Positions 26,483 to 34,756 of a DNA stretch of 37,759 nucleotides are shown one piece after another. A model generated the notes under the pieces. That model was given only the letters and a program-made list of their open reading frames with translations. It made no database searches and had not been told where the DNA came from. Made by a program: the position numbers and the translations under genes. This DNA is from Bacillota bacterium (GTDB taxonomy: Bacteria > Bacillota > UBA4882 > UBA8346): positions 1 to 37,759 of the forward strand of contig JAAYEK010000030.1 in NCBI GenBank assembly GCA_012728785.1, written 5' to 3'. Within the stretch, counting starts at the first letter, position 1. The number at the start of each line of letters is the position of its first letter.

Positions 26483-27553
26483 ATGATTGATTTGAAGGCG
26501 CCCAGATTATATGGAATTTATAACTCTAATAGAGGTTCAAACGACTTTTGGGGTAAGAATGAGTTTAATTCCAGTTTTCCAGTAGCATTGGCATGCTATA
26601 TGCGCGATAAAAAAATTCCGGCTGTCTATCTGACGCTCAACAAAGATTTAAAAGTTACTGCATCCGAACTGTCATTTGACGATATATTCAATACCAAACA
26701 ACCGAACAACGAATTATTTTTTGCATTTGAATCAAAGTATGAACCCTATCAAGAATTCTCGCTTGAAAACATTGGAGGAATTGATCTCGTAGTTAAAAAT
26801 GATAATGGCGACTTTCTTAGACCTATTGAAATTAAACTAACTGTAATTCCTGATAATTCCACATGCTCCGAGCCGGAGAAAGAATGGGGGTCAGAAATTG
26901 TCTTTCGCCCAGCGACAACTACATACTGTGGTTTAGGAATTGCTGCTTCCTGTAAAAACGAAATGAGAAAAATTCGAAAAATTTTTGAACCAGTTTGTCA
27001 TAAGATGGTCAATTGGGGTAACCCTTTTGAAATTAACGCCAAGAGAACAATTTTACTTGATGCAATTGATGAATTTGAATATAATTGGCATTTAAAACAA
27101 AAACCATTATTAATGCAACCCATTTGGAAAACCCAAGGTAAAAGTCCAATATTAGCAAAAAACGCATTTGACATATTCGTTTGGAGTGATTTCGCTTTTA
27201 CTCGCTTATTTCTTGATTCTTCAAAAGTTAATGATAATGGAGAAGTTGTAACGCGCCAAATGAGAAGTTCCGCGAGATTAGCAAGGTTTTTATACGAAGC
27301 AAGCACTAGCGGCAAACCACGATTAGCTGAAATATACAAACAAATGACTTTCGATCTGCAAACTGACAAAGAGTTTGCTGTAAGCGGGAAGGTTACACGA
27401 CGTTACATGAATACTCCTCGAAGAGTAACGCCAGCAATTCAAAGCAGTGAATTAAACAATATTATTCTAAATGGAGGAGAGCATAAACTTAGCCCTGAAC
27501 GCCGTTTTGACCAAACAATTTATTTCACTGTAGCTCACACCCATAATAAATAA
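26483..27553 (+). CDS. HindVP-family type II restriction endonuclease
   Basis: 356 aa. The N-terminus RLYGIYNSNRGSNDFWGKNEFNSSFP and the LFFAFESKYEPYQEFSLENIGGIDLV stretch are the family hallmarks. A PD-(D/E)xK nuclease core is visible: D101 in GGIDLVV and E116-x-K118 in RPIEIKL, followed by IPDNSTC. The HindVP enzyme recognises GRCGYC; whether this one does is unproven. GAGGTGA precedes the ATG. Cognate methylase is divergent across an 88-base gap, and Vsr is on the far side of the island. Confidence 0.92.
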   Translation: MIDLKAPRLYGIYNSNRGSNDFWGKNEFNSSFPVALACYMRDKKIPAVYLTLNKDLKVTASELSFDDIFNTKQPNNELFFAFESKYEPYQEFSLENIGGIDLVVKNDNGDFLRPIEIKLTVIPDNSTCSEPEKEWGSEIVFRPATTTYCGLGIAASCKNEMRKIRKIFEPVCHKMVNWGNPFEINAKRTILLDAIDEFEYNWHLKQKPLLMQPIWKTQGKSPILAKNAFDIFVWSDFAFTRLFLDSSKVNDNGEVVTRQMRSSARLARFLYEASTSGKPRLAEIYKQMTFDLQTDKEFAVSGKVTRRYMNTPRRVTPAIQSSELNNIILNGGEHKLSPERRFDQTIYFTVAHTHNK

Positions 27554-27739
27554 GGATTGACTAATAGTTGAATTAATGCTTAAGTTATAAGGACCAGTAA
27601 AAGATCCTAAAATTATTTCCTAGACCCTTATTACAAATTTAATTCCCGAAGCATGGTGTTTCTGTGTTCCAAGATGCTACAAAATCACGAAGGACAAAAA
27701 AATCCAAGAGTAACCCTTTAATAGGTAAAATGTCTGGTT

Positions 27740-29215
27740 TTATCCCTCCCAACTCACCGCCACTTCTTCATCCACCCCAATCCTTTCTGTCACCCCCTTC
27801 TCCCCAAACAAAAACCGTTCCGCATTCACTGTGCAAAACTGCTGCTTTTCTTCCAAACTAAAATAAGGACTCTCCGAAAAAATCTTCAAATACTCATTGT
27901 AAGACTCCACCCCGGTCAGATTAATCATAAAGTCGGACCCAAACAAAATCCTTTGCTTCAATTTCTCCCGCAGCCCCGCCGGACTGCCGTCGATATACCG
28001 CCTCAACTCCCGATAATAATCTTTATCCAAACCATTAAAGGAGAAATCGACGTACAAATAATCAAACCTATCGATCATTTTAATAATCTTCCTGGTCCAC
28101 CCTTCCGCCGGGAAGAGCATGAACTTCTTGTTTTCCTTACCAAAGTGGGCCAGATTTAAGATTAACTCCGGATAGTTATTTAAAACCCGCTCCCAGCGAT
28201 AGGGACTGGTTATCTTGCTAGAAAACTTCTTATCGGTCACCACAAACCCGCCGGAATTGCAGTGGGAGGTGATGGGTATTCTTTTCGCGGAGCAGTATTC
28301 GTATAACAACTTAACTTTGGCCAATTCCACCGGATCATCTTCCGGCCAAGGGTCATAACCGAGCGGCGGGTAGACCTTGATCCCGGCGAAGAAGTTACAC
28401 CCCATCCGATCAATGTTCCCGGTAAACTTCCCTTGCTTTGCCGCCAGTTCTTCCGGGAGGGCGTGATAGTCGGCGAAGTATTTATTCAGGAGCTTTCTTA
28501 AGGTAGTTCTGGTCTTAATCTTTTGGGACTTATCGAACAATAACTTAACCCCGTGCTTGTCCTGGTCATTATTAAAAAGCCTTTCCAAGACTTGCTCTTC
28601 CTTCTTCAGCATCTTCCCGTAAAAGGTCAACTTTCCGGTAGCTACATTATATTTAACCTTTTGGCGCAAAGTATCATTTAATTGTCCCAAGTCCGGCCTT
28701 TGGATAACCTTTTCGCTGGTTTCGTCATTGAGGGGATAGTTTTGGGTGTTGAGTCCGAGGAAGGGGTAAATCGCAAATAACCGGTTCTTGCTCTCTTTGG
28801 TGTATTTCCTAATTCCGTTGAAAAGATCGCAAACTTGCTCGACAATGGGCTTTTGGGAAGGGAGGTTGTAGTAGATACCGGGGTCGGTCCGGCCTTTATA
28901 ACCGAAATCCATCAACAGCGGAGTTAAGACTATTTTAGAGTATAGGTTACCGCCAATCCTTAATCGTCCGTTCTCCCAAAATCCTTCGTCTTTTAGTAGG
29001 AACCGTTCCATCATTAAAAGTATGGTTCCCAAGTCGTTTTCCATCACCGACAACAGGTTCTTGATCTTGTTATAATTCCGTTTCAGCAAAAATGGGAGTA
29101 TCGGGGCGAGTAACATGATCATCGGCAAGTTCAGCCTTTGCAGGAAAGCCAAGAGGTTAGGATGGCTGAGATTCATGATGTGACAATGGGCGTCGTAAAA
29201 TTTCGCTTCACTCAT
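27740..29215 (-). CDS. Metal-dependent hydrolase of the amidohydrolase superfamily
   Basis: 491 aa TIM-barrel-type hydrolase. Metal-binding HxH is at residues 10-12 (DAHCHI). Later motifs are FAGIKVYPPLGYDPWPED, the histidine in ITSHCNSGGF, NLAHFG and the active-site aspartate in RILFGSDFMIN, in amidohydrolase order. An insertion of about 200 residues (roughly 60-260) separates the first motif from the rest, larger than in most family members. Substrate unknown. GGAGATGAG precedes the ATG. Stands alone between the restriction island and the excisionase-like gene. The preceding gap 27554-27739 holds no gene. Confidence 0.8.
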   Translation of the reverse strand: MSEAKFYDAHCHIMNLSHPNLLAFLQRLNLPMIMLLAPILPFLLKRNYNKIKNLLSVMENDLGTILLMMERFLLKDEGFWENGRLRIGGNLYSKIVLTPLLMDFGYKGRTDPGIYYNLPSQKPIVEQVCDLFNGIRKYTKESKNRLFAIYPFLGLNTQNYPLNDETSEKVIQRPDLGQLNDTLRQKVKYNVATGKLTFYGKMLKKEEQVLERLFNNDQDKHGVKLLFDKSQKIKTRTTLRKLLNKYFADYHALPEELAAKQGKFTGNIDRMGCNFFAGIKVYPPLGYDPWPEDDPVELAKVKLLYEYCSAKRIPITSHCNSGGFVVTDKKFSSKITSPYRWERVLNNYPELILNLAHFGKENKKFMLFPAEGWTRKIIKMIDRFDYLYVDFSFNGLDKDYYRELRRYIDGSPAGLREKLKQRILFGSDFMINLTGVESYNEYLKIFSESPYFSLEEKQQFCTVNAERFLFGEKGVTERIGVDEEVAVSWEG

Positions 29216-29410
29216 TAGTCACTCATCTCCTTGGATTACAAAATTAGTTACAATCATTTGAAATTTATCTTAATTATTATAATGTTACCATATTGTAAAT
29301 AGATAAACAATTCTTGTAAATAAATATCATAATCAATTTTCCATAATTAAATGATAATTAATTAAACAATTAAGTTGCGACAGCGGGAGGCGCATCCTTC
29401 CTTCCCCAAT

Positions 29411-29434
29411 AAAAAAGCCGCCATGTTTAGCAGC
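29411..29434 (-). terminator. Second terminator-like hairpin upstream of the hydrolase gene
   Basis: On the minus strand GCTGC/GCGGC (one G-U pair) with an 8-base loop is followed by six T. It lies behind the terminator at 29500-29528, so it would catch read-through. The 29216-29538 gap is otherwise AT-rich; a TATAAT for the hydrolase may lie at 29276-29281, but its -35 is poor. Confidence 0.55.
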
Positions 29435-29499
29435 TTAGACTTGAATAATTAAGTCCTATTGTTCAAGCCAGTTATCCTAGACCTAAACAATAAAATAAT

Positions 29500-29528
29500 A
29501 AAGACCGTATCTCCAATCAACGGTCTTT
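29500..29528 (-). terminator. Terminator of the excisionase-like gene
   Basis: AAAGACCGT (29500-29508) pairs with ACGGTCTTT (29520-29528), loop 11; the minus-strand side is followed by a T/A-rich run. It begins just after the stop at 29539. Confidence 0.82.
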
Positions 29529-29538
29529 CAAATTAATC

Positions 29539-29715
29539 TTAATTTCCGCTCTCATTTGATTTCTCAACAAACTCCTCCAAAGCATCTTTGGAAATTCGCC
29601 ACAAAGTACCGATCTTTTTTGATTTAAGCTTTCCTTCATGAATCCATTTATAAACAGCCCGCAACGAAACCTTGAGCATCTTTGCCACTTCTTGAGGAGT
29701 ATACAATTCTTCCAT
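29539..29715 (-). CDS. Excisionase-like HTH protein
   Basis: 58 aa and easily missed. Residues 4-50 match the HTH_17/excisionase family: YTPQEVAKMLKVSLRAVYKW (5-24) is the helix-turn-helix, followed by the wing IHEGKLKSKKIGTLWRISKD. These bind DNA as excision or recombination factors or as simple regulators. The ribosome-binding region is GAAGGATGTGAT. No integrase is in the window, so it may be a regulator or a remnant of a mobile element. Its own promoter and three tandem 10-bp repeats are upstream. Confidence 0.88.
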   Translation of the reverse strand: MEELYTPQEVAKMLKVSLRAVYKWIHEGKLKSKKIGTLWRISKDALEEFVEKSNESGN

Positions 29716-29746
29716 CCAATATCACATCCTTCATATATCTTCATAT

Positions 29747-29775
29747 AGAATATCATAAACGACCAGTTATGTCAC
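29747..29775 (-). promoter_or_regulatory. Promoter of the excisionase-like gene
   Basis: On the minus strand: GTGACA (29770-29775), 17 bases, TATTCT (29747-29752). Confidence 0.6.
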
Positions 29776-29797
29776 TGCTTTCAAAGTTCACTTTCTT

Positions 29798-29827
29798 TAT
29801 GAATCAATATGAATTAATATGAACTCA
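29798..29827. repeat. Three tandem 10-bp repeats between divergent promoters
   Basis: TATGAATCAA, TATGAATTAA and TATGAACTCA follow one another without gaps, one helix turn each. They sit between the -35 of the excisionase-like gene and a plus-strand TTGACA at 29828. A likely binding site for the HTH protein or another regulator. Confidence 0.65.
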
Positions 29828-29854
29828 TTGACATTTGATTGCACATGTGATACT
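29828..29854 (+). promoter_or_regulatory. Candidate promoter for the GGA-hairpin transcript
   Basis: TTGACA (29828-29833) followed by GATACT (29849-29854) with an upstream TG, spacer 15. The -35 is perfect and the -10 weak. It would start a transcript near 29862 through the hairpin array and the RadC-like fragment. Confidence 0.4.
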
Positions 29855-29993
29855 TTAATAATGAAAATTTTTCTAAAAATACTAAAAGCCAATCGATAGA
29901 CATCGAAGCATGGATCTCCTCTGGATCCGAATTGAGCTGTAAGAGTAAGATTTTGAAGTTTGAAAACTTTGCAGTATTCCCTAAACCGTCTCC

Positions 29994-30241
29994 CGCCTTC
30001 AAGGATGAAGGCGAGCGATGCTTCTTTACAGGACGTAAAAAAGCGGTCGCCAACGGAAGGCTAAACTTGGTTGACAGACAAGAGGCCAGGGATGTGTGGT
30101 CCAGGATGGGCCGAACTAGCGGAGGACATGGAAGTCCGAGAGCGGGCGAAGACATTCTAAAAACCGGGATGACTTGCAGGAGGTCGGGAACCACGCCGGT
30201 TCCGGCGCATTTTTGGTTCTTTTTGTGCGCCCAAAAAGAAC
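29994..30241 (+). other. Array of hairpins presenting GGA in their loops
   Basis: On the plus strand: CGCCTTCA-AGGA-TGAAGGCG (29994-30013), TTTAC-AGGAC-GTAAA (30025-30039), GGTCC-AGGAT-GGGCC (30098-30112, one G-U) and GGAC-ATGGAA-GTCC (30124-30137). The last contains ACATGGAAGT, which fits the CsrA/RsmA consensus ACANGGANGU. A weaker fifth may form around 30171-30185, and a 10-bp AT-rich hairpin closes at 30216-30241. No T-run follows. It could be a CsrA-titrating RNA, the leader of the RadC-like gene, or a mobile-element relic. The rest of the 29716-30307 gap has no convincing gene. Confidence 0.55.
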
Positions 30242-30307
30242 TCGCCGCCGAAACCGTGGACCCGCAGAAGAGTGAAGTTTGAAGTTTAAAGAAAAGGACT
30301 GATATTA

Positions 30308-30577
30308 ATGCTTTCCATCAACATCTACACCCTAAAACAAATCCGCATCTCTCGCCACCGTTACGACATCGAAGACAGCCGGATCTCTTCTCCGGTCGTT
30401 TGCTATCAAATCCTAGACCTCCTCCTCGACCTGAAACGGGAACCCGTCGAAAAGTTCGGCATCATCTCACTTAATACCAAACACAAATTCCTCGGCCTCC
30501 ATATCCTGGGCCAAGGCAGCCTGGACAAGGATATCCATCAATGCCAATATGATGCTACTTCGCATAACATTACCTAA
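30308..30577 (+). pseudogene. Truncated RadC/JAB-domain gene
   Basis: 89 codons that match only the start of RadC-like JAB proteins: LKQIRISRHRYDIEDSRISS, then PVEKFGIISLNTKHKFLGLHILGQGSLDKDI. In intact members the next residues lead to the HxH...D metal site. Here the frame turns to unrelated sequence (CQYDATSHNIT) and stops, so the catalytic motif is absent. AAAGGA sits before the ATG, so the fragment may still be translated. Likely a remnant of a mobile or defence locus. Confidence 0.7.
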
Positions 30578-30650
30578 AGGAAGGCCTCCCTAAAGGTAGA
30601 ATTACATCGACGTCAGGCTGGACAAATAATTTTTTTGGAGGCAATAATTA

Positions 30651-31289
30651 ATGAAAAAATTAGTCGCACTCACCATGGCTCTCGTATTGACCTTTGCCTT
30701 TGGATACGTAACAATGGCTAGTACCATCGGCATTGGCGCCAACGAGGGTTTCGCCGCAGAAATTAAAAATCAAATCGAACCTTCCGAAGATGAAATCAAT
30801 GTTACCGGTTACTATGGCCTCAACGAGCAAACCCAATTTTCATTAGGTTACGGCACAGACAGCAAAGATATTACCTTAGGAGCCCGTTATGCATTTGCCG
30901 ATAATATGGCGGTCACTTTAGACCATACCATGGCCGACGCCGAAGACGGCATTGACACAACCGTTTTGGGTTTCCGTTACAAACATCAACTCAATGATGT
31001 TTTGGCTTTAGTAGGTGTAGTCAGCTACACTGATATGGATGAAATTACCATAATGGGCCTCGACGGTCAAGCCGAATACCAATTCAACGATCAGGTAGTT
31101 GGTAATCTCGGATTCCAATACGGAAGCCCCGATAGCGACTTGATCGAACTCGACGCTTACACCAATATCGTAGCCGGTGTCGAAATCAAACCGATTGAGA
31201 ACGTCACCGCTTTCCTTGACTACACCATGGTTGACGAAGAAATTGCCGACGACGATACCATCGACCTCGGAGTAGCCTATTCCTTCTAA
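30651..31289 (+). CDS. Outer-membrane beta-barrel protein, copy 1
   Basis: 212 aa. Signal peptide at about residues 1-24, then alternating polar/hydrophobic strands such as TQFSLGYGTD, ITLGARYAFADNMAVTLDH and TTVLGFRYKHQL. It ends in LGVAYSF, with a C-terminal phenylalanine as in proteins assembled by the BAM machinery. Strongly acidic (many D/E). The function may be a small porin-like barrel or a surface protein. TTGGAGG precedes the ATG, and a terminator follows at 31321-31350. Paralogous to the next gene. Confidence 0.8.
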   Translation: MKKLVALTMALVLTFAFGYVTMASTIGIGANEGFAAEIKNQIEPSEDEINVTGYYGLNEQTQFSLGYGTDSKDITLGARYAFADNMAVTLDHTMADAEDGIDTTVLGFRYKHQLNDVLALVGVVSYTDMDEITIMGLDGQAEYQFNDQVVGNLGFQYGSPDSDLIELDAYTNIVAGVEIKPIENVTAFLDYTMVDEEIADDDTIDLGVAYSF

Positions 31290-31320
31290 GCTCAAACTAA
31301 GCATTAATCCAGCCTGAACA

Positions 31321-31350
31321 AAAACGCCCACCAGGGCGTTTTTTATTGTC
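31321..31350 (+). terminator. Terminator after beta-barrel copy 1
   Basis: AAAACGCCC (31321-31329), loop ACCA, GGGCGTTTT (31334-31342), followed by TTTTATT. Textbook rho-independent terminator. Confidence 0.95.
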
Positions 31351-31447
31351 GAAATTTATCAAACAGCGATTTTTCATTGGGCTTTTATAGGGATTTCTTT
31401 AAAAATAGCGAATATCTAAAGATATCAATAGCTTTTTGGAGGGAAAC

Positions 31448-32053
31448 ATGAAAAAGCTTTTATTGTTCGTCAGCGCTATATTGGTAATGTTATTTAGCTT
31501 CAGTTATTCTACCTCAGCCAAGGTTATAGATATTGAAGTCGTCAAAGGTGTCTCGGTTTCATTGGAAAAGTACCTTGAACCTTCTACCATGACGGATCCG
31601 GTCCTAGTTACCGGAAGCTGGGGCCTAAACGAACATTTACTGCTAAAATGCGCCTATCTCACCGAAGAAGAACGGAATATGCTCGGGGGCCGTTACTCCT
31701 TTAACGAAAAAATGGCGGTTCTCTTCGAACATCAATGGAAAGATAGTGACCATTCCAACAAATATGGTTTTATCTATAAGTTCAATCTGGGTGACCGCTG
31801 GGATCTGGTGGGACTAGCGGAATATGAGTCCAAGAAGATAACTTTAACCGGTCAAGCCGAATATCAATTGTTCAACGGGATTACCGCTTACGCCGGATTT
31901 GAATACGCCAAACCGGATCAAGGGGATGCATTTACCAATCTATTAGTGGGAGCGGAATATAAACCCATCGATATCTTTGCGCTTTATTTCGATTATCTTA
32001 TCCCCGAAGAAGGTGACGAATTAATATACGTTGGGGTTACTTATTCATTCTGA
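31448..32053 (+). CDS. Outer-membrane beta-barrel protein, copy 2
   Basis: 201 aa from the ATG at 31448, with GGAGGG four bases upstream; an in-frame TTG at 31436 overlaps that ribosome-binding site. Signal peptide to about residue 24 (STSA-K), then beta-strand repeats aligned with copy 1: GSWGLNEHLLLKCAY, GGRYSFNEKMAVLFEHQW, TLTGQAEYQLFNGITAYAGF. C-terminus YVGVTYSF. Clearly a diverged tandem duplicate. The stop codon is one base from the stop of the converging transporter ATPase gene, with no terminator between. Confidence 0.8.
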   Translation: MKKLLLFVSAILVMLFSFSYSTSAKVIDIEVVKGVSVSLEKYLEPSTMTDPVLVTGSWGLNEHLLLKCAYLTEEERNMLGGRYSFNEKMAVLFEHQWKDSDHSNKYGFIYKFNLGDRWDLVGLAEYESKKITLTGQAEYQLFNGITAYAGFEYAKPDQGDAFTNLLVGAEYKPIDIFALYFDYLIPEEGDELIYVGVTYSF

Positions 32054-32054
32054 A

Positions 32055-33101
32055 TCACTGATCCAGCACCCTAACCATTCCCGGATCAAAACTAAACCCA
32101 ATCCGTGTTCCTTTATTGAAAGCACCGGCCTCTTTCCCGGCTATTAATTTAAAGTTAAACCGGCCGGTATCGGCCTCCAAGCGATAAAGGGGACCAAAAT
32201 ACTCAATTCGAACTATTTCCCCTTCAAATTGAGGGTTTTCCGCATCAAGCCGGATATCTTCAGGCCGGATCATTAACCATTGCAGATCCTCTTCATAATA
32301 TTCACGGGAGACAAGCTCCATTTTTTGACCATTCTCCAAGATAAACAGCTGTCCTTCCGATTTGGCTCCGGCTAAACGGCAGGGTATTAGGGTAGCGTCA
32401 CCCAAAAACATAGCCGTAAAAATATTTACCGGGTTTTGATATACCTCCGCCGGCTTTCCAACCTGGATTACTCTCCCTTGCCGCATCAGTCCGATCCGGT
32501 TCGAAATTGAAAGTGCCTCCTCTTGTTGGTGAGTAACGAAAATAGTGGTAAATCCTATATCCTGCTGGAGTTGGATTAATTCTTCCCGGAGACTGCTCCT
32601 GATTTCGTAATCCAGCGCTGAAAAAGGTTCGTCCAAAAGCAAGATTTCAGGCTCTACCGCCAAAGCCCGCGCCAAGGCAACCCGTTGCTGTTCCCCGCCG
32701 GATAATTGCAAAATCGCCCTTTTTGCTAAATTATCCAGCTGAAATAAGTTTAACATCTCTTCAATTTTATGATTACGCTCAACCGGCGAATATTTACCCA
32801 GTTTTAATCCATATTCGATATTTTCATAAACATTCAAATGGGGGAAAAGGGCGTAGTTTTGAAACACCAATCCGATACGACGTTTATCCGGGCTAAGCTT
32901 GGTAATGTCCCGGCCGTTTAAAATGATAGTTCCCCGGTCCGGCTTCTCTAAACCGGCAATCAACCGCAATAACGTTGTTTTCCCACATCCGCTCGGCCCC
33001 AGTAACGAAAAGAACTCGCCGTTGTCAATGGTCAGTTCCAGATTAATATTAAATTCGGGATAGGTTTTTTCGAGGGCCAATTTCAAAATTGGTTTTGACA
33101 C
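32055..33101 (-). CDS. thiQ: Thiamine ABC transporter ATP-binding protein
   Basis: ATPase of an importer. Walker A GPSGCGKT (35-42), Q-loop QNYALFPH (81-88), signature LSGGEQQ (133-139), Walker B LLLDEP (154-159) and H-loop H191. At 348 aa it is longer than enterobacterial ThiQ and carries a C-terminal TOBE-like regulatory domain as in PotA/CysA. The thiamine assignment rests on the TPP riboswitch and the adjacent thiB-like gene. Last gene of the operon, 11 bases after thiP. Confidence 0.85.
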   Translation of the reverse strand: MSKPILKLALEKTYPEFNINLELTIDNGEFFSLLGPSGCGKTTLLRLIAGLEKPDRGTIILNGRDITKLSPDKRRIGLVFQNYALFPHLNVYENIEYGLKLGKYSPVERNHKIEEMLNLFQLDNLAKRAILQLSGGEQQRVALARALAVEPEILLLDEPFSALDYEIRSSLREELIQLQQDIGFTTIFVTHQQEEALSISNRIGLMRQGRVIQVGKPAEVYQNPVNIFTAMFLGDATLIPCRLAGAKSEGQLFILENGQKMELVSREYYEEDLQWLMIRPEDIRLDAENPQFEGEIVRIEYFGPLYRLEADTGRFNFKLIAGKEAGAFNKGTRIGFSFDPGMVRVLDQ

Positions 33102-33112
33102 AATGCCACTCC

Positions 33113-34756
33113 TTAATCCTGGATTGATACCTTATTACCCTTTGAATTTTCTTGGACTAACGAATATAAAAATACCGATACACCTATAAAAAGAACGCCC
33201 ATGGCCAATGCTTGGGGAAAATGATAGTGGCCGATCAAACGATAAATCACCATCGAGACTGTGGTCAACTTACCCTGGCCCAACATTAAAACCGCGGCTA
33301 AGTCTCCTAATGAAAAAGCCATAGCATATGCAGCCGCAGTGGTAATAGTTTTCCGCATCATTGGCAACTCCACAGTCCAAAAAACCTGCCTTGAGTTTGC
33401 CCCTAGGCTCCTCGCAGCCTCTATAACCGGTTCCCCCAGATCGCGCCAAGCCGTCCTTAACAAAGAGTAGACCAATGGAAACGCCAAAAATACTTGCGCC
33501 CATAAGACTAAAATAAATGGCGGAAACCGGCGCGCTACTAAAGAAACACCAAAGGAAAAGGTAACAAAAGAGATCCCTACCGGTAATTGAAGCCAAAGAT
33601 CCCCCAATTGCCAAGGTTTTGCTCTCCGGCCACGGGCCAAGCAATAGGCAATTACCGTAGTAATGATTGCCACTGTAAGGGCTAGGCCGATACTAGTCAC
33701 TATAACCGCGGTTAAACTCTTACCGATGATAAATCGAAATCCGCTCCCAAAAAGGGAACGGTAATTATCCAAAGTCCACCCGGAACCGGGCAAACCCCGT
33801 CTCATTAATGAACGAAAACAAATCGCCCCCAAAGGAGCTGCAAAAAAGAGACCGGCTAACAAACCGCAACCTAAAACGGACAGGCAAATCAAGGGGCGTT
33901 TCCTCCAAGATAACTGCGGCAGTAACCTGCTAAACCTTCCTGTTACTCTAATTCTTCGGCTGGACCAAGTTTGGAGGTATAATACTGCTGCTAAAATCAG
34001 CATTTGGACCACAGCAATCATGGTAGCCCGGTCAAAATTCAACTTACTATTATATTCAATATATATCAGCACTTCGAAAGTTTTATATAAATAACCGCCT
34101 AGGGTTAACACAACAGTAAAACTTAGAAAGGAATATAGAAATATTAATAAAAACAAATAGCTGATTGTCGGAGCCAATAACGGTAAAGTGACTCCCCAAA
34201 AAGTCCGGAGCCGGGAGCCGCCTAAAGATGCGGAAGCTTCTCTCAGACTAGGATCGATCCGCTCCCAACTCTCCCCCAAAACCCGGATACAAAAGGAAAA
34301 ATTATAAAAGACATTAGCTAGGACAATTCCGGAAAAACCGTAAAGCCCGGTGAATCGAAACCCGCTTTCCGGGAATAAAGCAGCCAGCCAGTGGTTGAAA
34401 GTACCATTTTGCCCGTAAAATACGATCATCCCTAAAACCACTAATATACCGGGAAGCATAAATGGTAAAACCAAAAGGTTACGCAAAAATCTTTTACCCG
34501 GGAAATCATAATTACCAAAATAATAAGCTCCGGGCAATGCTAAGAGCAGGCTAAAAGCCGCGCTTAAAAAAGCTTCCCTAACACTGAAGGAGAGCGTGTT
34601 CCATAATAACCCAGAATGGATAAATTCGGCCAATTCCAGGTAGAGCTGTTTATTAAATAAGACCTTCCCCAAGATAGCCAGTACCGGTAGGTAAAATAAA
34701 ATAGTTACCCCAATATATAAAGGAGAAGTCCTTTTAATCCGCTCCAAACTGATCAT
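33113..34756 (-). CDS. thiP: Thiamine ABC transporter permease, two-domain fusion
   Basis: 547 aa with about 12 TM segments. Two EAA loops are visible, EASASLGGSRLRTFWGVTLP in the first half and EAARSLGANSRQVFWTVELP in the second, so both permease domains are in one chain, as in ThiP. Coupled to thiB by a one-base overlap at 34756. Substrate inferred from the operon. Confidence 0.88.
   Translation of the reverse strand: MISLERIKRTSPLYIGVTILFYLPVLAILGKVLFNKQLYLELAEFIHSGLLWNTLSFSVREAFLSAAFSLLLALPGAYYFGNYDFPGKRFLRNLLVLPFMLPGILVVLGMIVFYGQNGTFNHWLAALFPESGFRFTGLYGFSGIVLANVFYNFSFCIRVLGESWERIDPSLREASASLGGSRLRTFWGVTLPLLAPTISYLFLLIFLYSFLSFTVVLTLGGYLYKTFEVLIYIEYNSKLNFDRATMIAVVQMLILAAVLYLQTWSSRRIRVTGRFSRLLPQLSWRKRPLICLSVLGCGLLAGLFFAAPLGAICFRSLMRRGLPGSGWTLDNYRSLFGSGFRFIIGKSLTAVIVTSIGLALTVAIITTVIAYCLARGRRAKPWQLGDLWLQLPVGISFVTFSFGVSLVARRFPPFILVLWAQVFLAFPLVYSLLRTAWRDLGEPVIEAARSLGANSRQVFWTVELPMMRKTITTAAAYAMAFSLGDLAAVLMLGQGKLTTVSMVIYRLIGHYHFPQALAMGVLFIGVSVFLYSLVQENSKGNKVSIQD

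Noticed and set aside
29517-29756. Longer minus-strand frame over the excisionase-like gene
   Set aside because: It is a shifted frame with cysteine/tryptophan-rich sequence; the 58-aa frame shows a clear HTH protein and its own ribosome-binding site.
29932-30282. 116-codon plus-strand frame across the hairpin array
   Set aside because: Composition is unlike the neighbouring proteins, no ribosome-binding site is seen, and the DNA is better explained by the hairpins.
19836-30577. Complete integrative element or prophage
   Set aside because: No integrase, transposase, attachment-site repeat or structural phage gene was found; only an excisionase-like gene and a RadC fragment hint at mobility.
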